A model generated the notes under the pieces. It did not search any database. It was not told where the DNA came from and saw only the letters and a program-made list of their open reading frames with translations. Below are positions 1 through 6,024 of a stretch of DNA of 12,707 bases, in pieces. The stretch is from Acidimicrobiia bacterium (GTDB lineage: Bacteria; Actinomycetota; Acidimicrobiia; IMCC26256; BP-133), in assembly GCA_025934385.1 (NCBI GenBank), contig JAICYE010000021.1:1-12707 (forward strand), written 5' to 3'. A program made the translations under genes and the position numbers. How positions within the stretch are numbered: position 1 is the stretch's first letter; each line of letters starts with the position of its first letter.

Positions 1-330
1 GCCTCGGCCATGATCGACCTGTCGGACGGGCTGTCGTCGGATCTCGGCCACATCTGCCGGGCCTCCGGCGTGGGCGTGCGGCTGGAGGCGTCGGCCATCC
101 CGGCCGGGCCGGGCGCCACCGTCGACGATGCTCTCTCCGGCGGCGACGACTACGAGCTGTGCTTCACCGCGCCCGATCCGGGGCGGGTCGCCGAGGCCTT
201 CGCCGCCGCCGGGCTGCACCTCCCGGCGCCGATCGGGACGGTGACGGCCGGCCACGAGGTCCTGCTGTCGACGCCGAGCGGCGGCAGCTGGCCGCTGGCC
301 CCGGCCGGCTGGGAGCACCCGGTCGAGTGA
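1..330 (+). CDS. thiL: Thiamine-monophosphate kinase, C-terminal part (5' end outside window)
   Basis: ThiL phosphorylates thiamine monophosphate to thiamine diphosphate with ATP, the last step of thiamine cofactor synthesis, in the cytoplasm. Only about the last 109 codons are present; the frame is open from base 1. Two ThiL/PurM-type motifs are visible: MIDLSDGLSSDL near the start of the visible part, a metal and nucleotide-binding stretch, and GGDDYELCF about 45 residues later, the family's C-terminal signature. The end of the protein is of normal type (short Pro/Gly-rich tail, then TGA). The stop overlaps the GTG start of thiD in a GTGA arrangement, so the two thiamine genes are very likely one transcript with coupled translation. 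The N-terminal domain cannot be judged because it lies upstream of the window. Confidence 0.93.
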   Translation, partial: ASAMIDLSDGLSSDLGHICRASGVGVRLEASAIPAGPGATVDDALSGGDDYELCFTAPDPGRVAEAFAAAGLHLPAPIGTVTAGHEVLLSTPSGGSWPLAPAGWEHPVE

Positions 331-1205
331 AGGCTTCCGGGGGACACCCCCGAACTCCCGGGCTCCCGGTCGCCCTCACCGTGGCCGGGACCGATTCCGG
401 CGGCGGCGCCGGCATCGCCGCCGACCTCAAGACCTTCGCCGCCCACGGCGGGTGGGGGACCTGCGCGGTGACGGCCGTCACCGCCCAGAACACCGTCGCC
501 GTTGAGGTGGTCGAGGTACTCCGGGCGGAGATCGTGGCGGCGCAGATCGCGGCGGTGGCCCGGGTCGTCGGCATCGGCGCAATGAAGACGGGGATGTTGG
601 GCGACGCCGCCGTCGTCGAGGCGGTGGGGGCGGCGGTTGAGGAGTGGGACCTCCATCCACTCGTCGTGGATCCCGTCGCCGTGGCGTCGGCCGGCCGGGC
701 GCTGCTCTCCACCGACGGCGTGGACGCCCTTCGGGAGCGGCTCCTGCCGCCCGCCGACCTTGTGGTCCCGAACCTGGCCGAGGCCGCGCTTCTGGCGGCG
801 CTCGACGAGGTCCCCTCCGACGAGGCGGGCGTCGAGCGGGCGGCGGCGGCGGTGCTCGATCTCGGCCCGAGGGCCGTGCTGCTCACCGGCGGGCACCTGC
901 CCGGCCCGGAATCCCCCGACCTGCTGATCTGGCGGGGCGACGCCGAAGAGGATTGGACAGTTATCGGGAACAGTCCCCGACAACTGTCCAAACGATGGTT
1001 CCGGGGGCGGCGCCTCGAGGCCAGGAGCACCCACGGGACGGGGTGCGTGCTGTCGGCGGCCATCACGGCCCGGCTGGCGCGGGGGGAGGACCTCGTTCAG
1101 GCGGTGGAGGGTGCGAAGGCGTTCGTGACGGCGGCCATCGCCGCCGGCGTGGAGCTCGGCGCCGGGCCCGGCGCCGTCAACCCTTCTGGATCTTTCCCGC
1201 CTTGA
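327..1205 (+). CDS. thiD: Hydroxymethylpyrimidine kinase / HMP-phosphate kinase with an unusual in-frame insert
   Basis: ThiD phosphorylates HMP and then HMP-phosphate to HMP-PP, the pyrimidine half of thiamine; it is a ribokinase-fold enzyme. The GTG at 327 is chosen because it overlaps the thiL stop and places the first strand ([21 protein letters not shown]) at residue 17, as in the family. Other motifs are AVTAQNT, MKTGMLG, VVDPV, PNLAEA, GGHLPG and THGTGC (residues 235-240, the anion hole with the conserved Cys). At 292 residues it is longer than the usual 265-275. Compared from memory with E. coli ThiD, the stretch between SPDLLI and THGTGC is about 16 residues longer (33 versus 17). 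The extra residues, about 209-223, are encoded by a palindromic segment with lower GC than its surroundings. The frame stays open across it, so the enzyme is probably functional. The 3' end overlaps rpmB on the opposite strand by 29 nt. Confidence 0.94.
   Translation: MKASGGHPRTPGLPVALTVAGTDSGGGAGIAADLKTFAAHGGWGTCAVTAVTAQNTVAVEVVEVLRAEIVAAQIAAVARVVGIGAMKTGMLGDAAVVEAVGAAVEEWDLHPLVVDPVAVASAGRALLSTDGVDALRERLLPPADLVVPNLAEAALLAALDEVPSDEAGVERAAAAVLDLGPRAVLLTGGHLPGPESPDLLIWRGDAEEDWTVIGNSPRQLSKRWFRGRRLEARSTHGTGCVLSAAITARLARGEDLVQAVEGAKAFVTAAIAAGVELGAGPGAVNPSGSFPP
953..991. repeat. Imperfect palindrome inserted in frame within thiD
   Basis: The arms TTGGACAGTT (953-962) and AACTGTCCAA (982-991) are exact reverse complements. 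After one mismatched pair (A963/C981), TCGGG (964-968) pairs with CCCGA (976-980), leaving a 7-nt loop (969-975). This is a 15-bp stem with a single mismatch. The segment is 39 nt, a multiple of three, at about 51% GC in a gene of about 73%, and it uses codons rare in this window (ACA, GTT, AGT, CAA, AAA). It falls at the place where ThiD is longer than the E. coli enzyme, which suggests a mobile or repetitive palindromic element that inserted in frame. I see no second copy in the window and cannot name its family. Confidence 0.7.
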
Positions 1206-1365
1206 GGCAGGAGGTGCAGACCCGCACCCGCTTCGGGGCCCCCGCCACCATGGCCCGGATCCGCTGGATGTTGGGGTTCCAGCGTCGCTTCGTCCGGCGA
1301 TGGGAGTGGCTCACCCGCATGCCCACCCGGGGCCGCTTCCCGCACACCTCGCACACCGCCGACAT
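1177..1365 (-). CDS. rpmB: 50S ribosomal protein bL28, zinc-binding form
   Basis: A 62-residue protein of the large ribosomal subunit. It begins [12 protein letters not shown] and continues with the typical basic [16 protein letters not shown] segment, then [13 protein letters not shown]. The two CxxC pairs (C5/C8 and C50/C53) mark the zinc-ribbon version. The ATG is preceded by GAGG about 7 nt upstream, a usable Shine-Dalgarno site. The gene stands alone on the minus strand: its stop lies inside the last codons of thiD (29-nt tail-to-tail overlap), and its start faces recG across 71 bp. In many actinobacteria rpmB is followed or neighboured by a dihydroxyacetone-kinase-like gene (FakA type) before recG; none is present here. 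Length and motifs match the family fully. Confidence 0.96.
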   Translation of the reverse strand: MSAVCEVCGKRPRVGMRVSHSHRRTKRRWNPNIQRIRAMVAGAPKRVRVCTSCLKAGKIQKG

Positions 1366-1436
1366 TTCGAGACCTCACTTCTGACCTAGAAACAAAGAAC
1401 GGCTCAGGATAGCAGCGACGATACGCTCGCCCGGCA
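1366..1436. promoter_or_regulatory. Divergent promoter region between rpmB and recG
   Basis: This 71-bp gap is clearly less GC-rich than the genes. On the plus strand TACGCT (1422-1427) fits the actinobacterial -10 form TANNNT and ends 9 nt before the GTG of recG; no Shine-Dalgarno stands before that GTG, so recG may be read from a leaderless or nearly leaderless transcript. On the minus strand TATCCT (1411-1406) is a candidate -10 for rpmB, giving a leader of roughly 30-35 nt that contains the rpmB ribosome site. No good -35 box is seen for either. The assignments rest on motif fit only. Confidence 0.4.
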
Positions 1437-3581
1437 GTGGGCAAGACGCTGCGCGACCTGCGGGACATCCCGATCTCCCGGATCTCCGGCGTGACGCCGC
1501 GCCTCGAGGAACGGCTCGGGATGCTCGGCATCCACAACGTCCTGGATCTGATCGAGCACTACCCGCGCCGCTACCTCGACCGGACGAAGAAGGCCGACAT
1601 CGCCGACCTCCGGGTGGGGGAGGAGGCCACCGTCTACGCCGAGGTCCGCAAGCTGTCGTCCCGACGGACCCGCCAGGGCCGGGCGCTGGTGGAGACGATC
1701 GTCTACGACGGCACGTCGTACCTCTACGTCACGTTCTTCAACCAGTCGTGGCGGGCCCAGCAGCTGGCCGTCGGCACCGAGGCGGCGTTCTTCGGCAAGC
1801 TCGAGCACTACCGGGGCAGGCACCAGATGACGAACCCCGTCGTCGACGTCCTCGGTCGGATCGGCGAGAAGACCGGCGTCATCGTGCCGGTCTACCCCCA
1901 GTCGGGCAAGGCCGACGTGTCCACCTGGCAGCTCCAGAAGTTCGTGGCCGAGGCGCTGCGCCGGGCCCGCGACCTCGACGACCCGGTCCCCGACGACGTG
2001 CTCCGCCGGCTCGGGCTCGTCGATCGCACCCGGGCCTACAACGGAATCCACGAGCCCGAGATCGAGGCCGATCACTACCGGGCCGCCCGCCGGTTGATCT
2101 TCGACGAGTTCCTCCGGATGCAGCTCGGACTGGTGGCCCGCAAGCGGGCCTTCGAGGAGCGCCGGATCGGCCTCACGCACCGGGTCGACGGGCCCCTGGT
2201 GCCGGCCTTCCACGGCAACCTGCCCTTCCCGCTGACGGGCGACCAGCAGCGGGCCATCGCCGAGATCATGAGGGACCTGGCCGCACCCCGGCCCATGCAC
2301 CGGCTCCTCCAGGGCGACGTCGGCTCCGGCAAAACCGTGGTGGCCCTCACCGCGCTCCTGACCGCCGTCCAGGGCGGCTACCAGGGGGCGATGATGGCGC
2401 CCACCGAGGTGCTGGCCGAGCAGCACCACCTGAGCATTTCCGGCTTCCTCGAAGGCCTGACCGTGGCCTCGGAGGGGACGCTGATGGGGGAGCGGCCTGT
2501 CCGGGTGGAGCTCCTCACCAACCGGACCGGGGCCGCCGGGCGGCGCAAGCTCTCCGCCGCCCTGGCCGCCGGCGAGGTCGACATCGTCGTGGGGACCCAC
2601 GCCCTCATCTACGACAGCGTCGCCTTCCCGGCCCTCGGCGTGGCGGTGATCGACGAGCAGCACCGCTTCGGCGTCGAGCAGCGGGCCCTGCTGCGGGCGA
2701 AGGGCCCGAGTGGCGCCGACGGAGGCGAGGGGCCGGAACCGGACGTCCTGGTGATGACCGCCACGCCCATCCCCCGCACCGCGGCGATGCTCATCTACGG
2801 CGACCTCGACAAGTCGGAGCTGCGGGAGATGCCCCCCGGACGCACGCCGATCACCACCGACGTCATCGGCCCATCGCCCCTGGAGCGGGCCGGTGCCTAC
2901 CAGCGCCTCCGTGATCAGGTGGCGGCCGGCCGGCAGGCCTACGTCGTCTGCCCCCTGGTCGAGGGGTCGGAGAAGGTCGAGGCCAAGGCGGCCACCGAGG
3001 AGGCGGCCCGGCTCGAGGCCGAGGAGCTCCGGTCCTTGAGGGTCGGCCTGCTCCACGGCCAGATGCCCCAGGCCGACAAGGAGGCCACGATGGCCGGCTT
3101 CCGGGCCGGCCTGATCGACGTGCTGGTGTCGACCACGGTCATCGAGGTCGGCGTCGACGTGCCCAACGCCACCGTCATGATCATCGAGGACGCCGACCGT
3201 TTCGGGCTCTCCCAGCTCCACCAGCTGCGGGGCCGGATCGGTCGGGGCGGCGGCGAGTCGTGGTGCTTCCTGTTCGCCGACCCCCAGACGGCCGAGGCCG
3301 AGGCCCGCCTCCAGGCCATGGCCGACTCCACCGACGGCTTCCTGCTGGCCGAGCGCGACCTCGAGATCCGCGGCGCCGGCGAGGTCTTCGGCGAGCGCCA
3401 GGCCGGCTTCACCGACCTCAAGCTCGGCCGCATCCCCCGGGACGAGCCGGTGGTGCTCGAGGCCCGCCGGGTGGCCGAGGAGATCCTCGACGCCGACCCC
3501 GGCCTGGCCACCCACCGCCGGCTGGCCGAGGAGGTGGAGGACCTCCTCGGCGACGACGTCGAGTTCCTCTTCAAGAGCTGA
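1437..3581 (+). CDS. recG: ATP-dependent DNA helicase RecG
   Basis: RecG is a superfamily 2 translocase that remodels stalled replication forks and branch-migrates Holliday junctions. The 714-residue product has the expected order: an N-terminal wedge/OB-fold domain (helix-hairpin-like ISGVTPRLEERLGMLGI, then DLRVGEEATVYAEV, about residues 15-150), helicase domain 1 with Walker A GDVGSGKT (293-300), the RecG form of motif II DEQH (406-409), motif III TATPIPRT (441-448), then domain 2 with the promoter-proximal VSTTVIEVGVDVPNA and motif VI QLRGRIGRGG (596-605), and a C-terminal RecG wedge-contact region (LAERDLEIRGAGEVFGERQAG). Nothing is missing. The GTG start is the first start codon that gives the family N-terminus; there is no clear ribosome site, which fits leaderless translation. 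It ends 13 bp from the convergent NHL gene. Confidence 0.96.
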   Translation: MGKTLRDLRDIPISRISGVTPRLEERLGMLGIHNVLDLIEHYPRRYLDRTKKADIADLRVGEEATVYAEVRKLSSRRTRQGRALVETIVYDGTSYLYVTFFNQSWRAQQLAVGTEAAFFGKLEHYRGRHQMTNPVVDVLGRIGEKTGVIVPVYPQSGKADVSTWQLQKFVAEALRRARDLDDPVPDDVLRRLGLVDRTRAYNGIHEPEIEADHYRAARRLIFDEFLRMQLGLVARKRAFEERRIGLTHRVDGPLVPAFHGNLPFPLTGDQQRAIAEIMRDLAAPRPMHRLLQGDVGSGKTVVALTALLTAVQGGYQGAMMAPTEVLAEQHHLSISGFLEGLTVASEGTLMGERPVRVELLTNRTGAAGRRKLSAALAAGEVDIVVGTHALIYDSVAFPALGVAVIDEQHRFGVEQRALLRAKGPSGADGGEGPEPDVLVMTATPIPRTAAMLIYGDLDKSELREMPPGRTPITTDVIGPSPLERAGAYQRLRDQVAAGRQAYVVCPLVEGSEKVEAKAATEEAARLEAEELRSLRVGLLHGQMPQADKEATMAGFRAGLIDVLVSTTVIEVGVDVPNATVMIIEDADRFGLSQLHQLRGRIGRGGGESWCFLFADPQTAEAEARLQAMADSTDGFLLAERDLEIRGAGEVFGERQAGFTDLKLGRIPRDEPVVLEARRVAEEILDADPGLATHRRLAEEVEDLLGDDVEFLFKS

Positions 3582-3594
3582 CCGGCCCCAGCCC

Positions 3595-5193
3595 TCAGGT
3601 GAGGAGGACCGCCCGGATGCGGCTGTTGCCGGTATCACCGATCAGGACCGCGTCGGTGGCGGCGTCGTAGGCCACGCCCCGGGGGCCCTTGATGCGGGCC
3701 AGGTCGGCAGGCCCGCCGTCGCCCGACAGCCCGGCCGACCCGGTGCCGGCGAAGTCGGTCACGGTGCCCGACGGGTCGACCCGGCGGATGCGGTTGGCCG
3801 TCTCGTCCGCCACGTAGACGTTGCCGGCGCCGTCGACGGCCACGTCGCGGGGCATCTGGAAGCCGGCGGCGAAGGTGCTGATCCGTCCGTCGGCGTCGAC
3901 CCGGCGGATCCGCCCGTTGTTCTGGTCGACGATGTAGAGCCGCCCCTGGGGGTCGAAGGCGACGTTCCGGGGCTCGTTGAGCTTGGCCGAGGTGGCCGGC
4001 CCGCCGTCGCCAGAGAAGCCGGCGCTGCCGGTGCCGGCGACCGTGGTGATGACCCCGGTATCGAGGTCGACCCGGCGCACCCGGTGGTTGTTGTTGTCGG
4101 CGATGTAGAGGCTCCCGTCGGGAGCGATCTCCACGCCCTTGGGATAGTTCAGCTTGGCCGCCGTCGCCGCCCCGCCGTCGCCGGAGAAGCCGGCGCTGCC
4201 CGTCCCGGCCACGGTGGTCACGATCCCGGTCTCGGCGTCGATGCGCCGGACGCGCTGGTTGGCGGCATCGCCGACGTAGACGTTGCCGGCCGGGTCGGAG
4301 GCGATGCCGTGCGGCTGGTTGAAGCGGGCCGTCGTGGCCGGGCCGCCGTCGCCGCCGTACCCCGCCGAGCCGGTCCCGCCGATTGTCGTGATCACGCCCC
4401 GGGTGTCGACCTCGCGGATCCTGTTGTTGTCGGTGTCGACCAGGTAGACGTTCCCCGCGGCGTCGGCGGCCATCGTCCTCGGCTCCCGGAGCTGGGCGGC
4501 GGTGGCCGGCCCGCCGTCGCCGGAGAACCCGGCCGACGTGCCCGCCAGGGTGGCGATCGTCCCGACGTCACCAGGCGGCGGGGGCGGGGGTGGTGGGGGT
4601 GGCGGCGGAGGCGTCGATCCGGCGTCGGCCTCGACGAGGAGTTCGGGCCGGTTCGATGCCGCCTCCCGCGACCGGAAGTCGGTGCCGTCGGTGGAGTCGG
4701 CCACGAGGTCGAAGCTGACGTCCCCGGGGCCCGTCACGGCGGCGGTGACGTCGTAGGCGACGTACTGGCCGGAGGGCACCTTGCCGTGGTCGGCAACGAG
4801 CACGCCGCGGGCCGGGCGGTCGTTCCACGTGACCGCGGACTCCGACCAGCCGGTCGCCGACCGGTAGACCTTGGGAGCGTTCCCCGACTTGTTCGTGACG
4901 AACAGTCGGAGCGTCGCCCGGGTGACCGGGCCGCCCGGGTCGGGGACGCTGAAGGCGACGAAGCTCTCGAGCATCGGCGACTTGTCGGCCTGGAGGGCGG
5001 TGGCGGTGCCGTAGTTGGTGGCGGGCGACGCCTGGGCGACCCGGGCGTCGGCGGCGGCCGGCACGGTGAGCGTGACCGGGGTCGCGCCGGCCGGCGGCGC
5101 CGCGGCCGGGATCATGGCGACGGCCGTGACGGCGACCAGGAGCACGAGAAGTGGGTTCGGCCGAGGGGCGGCCAGCGGCGGAGCCAGCGGCAT
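3595..5193 (-). CDS. Secreted CBM96/DNRLRE-like and NHL six-bladed propeller protein
   Basis: A 532-residue exported protein of unknown function. Residues 1-37 form a signal peptide (hydrophobic core LLVLLVAVTAVAMI, likely cleavage after AGA). Residues 41-188 resemble the CBM96/DNRLRE beta-sandwich: it opens with TVPAAADARVAQASP..NYGTA, contains LRLFVTN and WSESAVTWNDRP, and ends SNRPELLVEA. A run of 13 prolines (195-207) links it to an NHL-repeat beta-propeller (about 217-530) with six blades of the type PRTMAADAAGNVYLVDTDNNRIRE. Five of the connectors hold a GTGSAGFSGDGGPAT-like loop; the connector before blade 5 lacks it. No LPXTG sorting signal or C-terminal membrane anchor is seen, so the protein is probably released or held by the sandwich domain. 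The ATG is chosen for the AAAGGA site 9 nt upstream and because the signal peptide follows directly. The gene interrupts the usual recG-rsmD neighbourhood and runs against it. NHL proteins bind varied ligands; no catalytic residues can be named. Confidence 0.85.
   Translation of the reverse strand: MPLAPPLAAPRPNPLLVLLVAVTAVAMIPAAAPPAGATPVTLTVPAAADARVAQASPATNYGTATALQADKSPMLESFVAFSVPDPGGPVTRATLRLFVTNKSGNAPKVYRSATGWSESAVTWNDRPARGVLVADHGKVPSGQYVAYDVTAAVTGPGDVSFDLVADSTDGTDFRSREAASNRPELLVEADAGSTPPPPPPPPPPPPPGDVGTIATLAGTSAGFSGDGGPATAAQLREPRTMAADAAGNVYLVDTDNNRIREVDTRGVITTIGGTGSAGYGGDGGPATTARFNQPHGIASDPAGNVYVGDAANQRVRRIDAETGIVTTVAGTGSAGFSGDGGAATAAKLNYPKGVEIAPDGSLYIADNNNHRVRRVDLDTGVITTVAGTGSAGFSGDGGPATSAKLNEPRNVAFDPQGRLYIVDQNNGRIRRVDADGRISTFAAGFQMPRDVAVDGAGNVYVADETANRIRRVDPSGTVTDFAGTGSAGLSGDGGPADLARIKGPRGVAYDAATDAVLIGDTGNSRIRAVLLT
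3598..4545 (-). repeat. Tandem NHL-blade coding repeats
   Basis: The propeller part of the secreted protein is coded by near-tandem units. The AG-T-(G)SAGFSGDGG motif recurs at residues 217, 272, 329, 386 and 482, so units are 55, 57, 57 and then 96 residues apart; the last gap holds two blades with one loop absent. The 57-residue period equals 171 bp in the DNA, and the two units at about 3990-4060 and 4160-4230 are strikingly similar at the nucleotide level, which suggests recent internal duplication or gene conversion. Confidence 0.75.
4573..4611 (-). repeat. Poly-proline codon tract (13 codons)
   Basis: Thirteen consecutive proline codons (a mix of CCG, CCC, CCA and CCT) separate the sandwich domain from the propeller. 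On the plus strand it is a G-rich tract. The mixed codons argue against simple slippage of one codon. A run of this kind normally needs elongation factor P to be translated without stalling. Confidence 0.85.
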
Positions 5194-5200
5194 AGAGACC

Positions 5201-5208
5201 GTCCTTTT
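5201..5208 (-). promoter_or_regulatory. Ribosome binding site of the NHL gene (fixes its start)
   Basis: Read on the minus strand this is AAAAGGAC, followed by 8 nt and then ATG at 5193. It is the best Shine-Dalgarno match in this intergenic region, and it selects the 532-residue start over the much longer open frame that continues upstream into rsmD. Confidence 0.7.
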
Positions 5209-5348
5209 GGGGTCGACAACCGCTGTTTCGGCGATTCGGGACGCATTTCCTTTCCGATCTTTTTGCCATGAGCGCCACGTAAGACCGCTTTGAGGGCAAC
5301 GGAGACGGGCCCTTTCGGAGCCGTTTGGGCCGGATGGGCACGAAATGG

Positions 5349-5383
5349 GCGTTCCGGAAATTGGGATGAAGGGGCCGGAACGC
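5349..5383. repeat. 9-bp inverted repeat just before rsmD
   Basis: GCGTTCCGG (5349-5357) and CCGGAACGC (5375-5383) are exact reverse complements separated by 17 nt, ending 14 nt before the rsmD ATG. The arms are 26 bp apart centre to centre, about two and a half helix turns. It could be an operator for a dimeric regulator or a hairpin in the rsmD leader. There is no T-run, so it is not an intrinsic terminator. Confidence 0.5.
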
Positions 5384-5397
5384 ACCACGATGAGGCC

Positions 5398-5988
5398 ATG
5401 CCCGGCGGCCGAAGAAATCCGCGGATCATCGCCGGCGAGGCCGGCGGCCGCCGGCTCGCCGTGCCCCCGGGAGAGATCCGGCCGACGAGTGACCGGGTCA
5501 AGGAGTCGGTCTTCGCCGCCCTCGGACCCGACCGGCTGGCCGGCGCCCGGGTGCTCGACCTCTACGCCGGAACCGGGGCCCTCGGGTTGGAGGCGCTCTC
5601 CCGGGGCGCGGCCGAGGCGCTGTTCGTCGAACGGAACGCCGCCGCCGTCGGGGCCATCCGGGCCAACATCGAGGCGCTGGGCTTCGGTGAGCGGGCCGCC
5701 GTCCGTCCCGGCGCGGTGGACAGAGTCCTGGCCGGGCGGCCGGCGACGGCGGCGGCGACCGGCCATGGATTCGACCTTGCCCTGCTCGACCCGCCCTACC
5801 ACACCCCGCCCGCCGAGCTCGAGTCCGTCCTCCTCCGCCTGACCGAGGGCCAATGGCTGGCCCCCGATGCCACGGTTGTCGTCGAAAGGGCCGCCGGCTC
5901 ACCGCCGCTCACTTTTCCGCCGGGATGGGGGTCAACCTGGGAGCGTTGTTACGGAGATACACTCGTGTTGTTTACGCAACGGAAGTAA
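5398..5988 (+). CDS. rsmD: 16S rRNA (guanine-966-N2)-methyltransferase RsmD
   Basis: RsmD methylates G966 (E. coli numbering) of 16S rRNA in the small-subunit P-site region, using S-adenosylmethionine. The 196-residue product has the standard N-terminus RIIAGEAGGRRL (residues 9-20), RPTSDRVKESVF (28-39), the SAM-binding loop DLYAGTGALGLEAL (54-67), the acidic end of the next strand (E78) and the catalytic DPPY (131-134). The length is normal (about 185-200). The ATG at 5398 is preferred because upstream in-frame codons give no conserved sequence; the ribosome site (GATGAGG region) is weak. The gene is followed in the same frame by coaD, as in many actinobacteria and firmicutes. Its last 45 bases are unusually AT-rich and probably hold the promoter for coaD. 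Confidence 0.95.
   Translation: MPGGRRNPRIIAGEAGGRRLAVPPGEIRPTSDRVKESVFAALGPDRLAGARVLDLYAGTGALGLEALSRGAAEALFVERNAAAVGAIRANIEALGFGERAAVRPGAVDRVLAGRPATAAATGHGFDLALLDPPYHTPPAELESVLLRLTEGQWLAPDATVVVERAAGSPPLTFPPGWGSTWERCYGDTLVLFTQRK
5945..5976 (+). promoter_or_regulatory. Possible coaD promoter/operator inside the end of rsmD
   Basis: A 9/10-base direct repeat, GTTGTTACG (5945-5953) and GTTGTTTACG (5967-5976), is spaced 22 bp apart (two helix turns). TACACT (5958-5963) between them fits the TANNNT -10 form. This is the least GC-rich spot of the gene block. A regulator site or promoter for coaD is an inference; no -35 box is convincing. Confidence 0.3.
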
Positions 5989-5999
5989 AGGAGCGACGG

Positions 6000-6023
6000 G
6001 TGGGGGAGAGGGGGCTCCGGTAG
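6000..6023 (+). other. Possible 7-codon upstream ORF before coaD
   Basis: A textbook Shine-Dalgarno AAAGGAG (5987-5993), which overlaps the rsmD stop, stands 6 nt before GTG at 6000. That frame reads MGERGLR and stops at TAG (6021-6023), one base before the coaD GTG. The strong ribosome site is 31 nt from coaD, too far to serve it directly. It could act as a coupling leader or be chance in G-rich DNA. Confidence 0.25.
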
Positions 6024-6024
6024 C

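Larger units (their letters stand above)
5194..5397. promoter_or_regulatory. Divergent intergenic region between the NHL gene and rsmD
   Basis: This 204-bp stretch has lower GC than its surroundings, with T- and A-runs such as CTTTTT near 5260, and must hold the start signals for both the NHL gene (minus) and rsmD (plus). I found no convincing -35/-10 pair and no riboswitch class I could recognise; a c-di-GMP type was looked for on both strands without a match. The clearest structure is the dyad at 5349-5383, listed separately. Confidence 0.45.

Noticed and set aside
1404..3638. A 744-codon open frame on the minus strand across recG
   Set aside because: It is the antisense shadow of recG in GC-rich DNA: low-complexity Gly/Leu/Val/Asp/His composition, no domain recognised, and it covers a complete helicase gene.
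4573..4611. G-quadruplex or regulatory G-tract on the plus strand
   Set aside because: The G-runs follow simply from proline codons in the linker of the minus-strand gene; no independent evidence of a role.
5194..5397. c-di-GMP or other riboswitch in front of the NHL gene
   Set aside because: Such leaders precede some secreted NHL/CBM proteins elsewhere, but the conserved core bases of the known class I aptamer could not be lined up on either strand.
5193..5853. Extended upstream start for the NHL gene (total 752 residues)
   Set aside because: The extra part lies antisense to rsmD and has no conserved sequence; the signal peptide and ribosome site point to the ATG at 5193.
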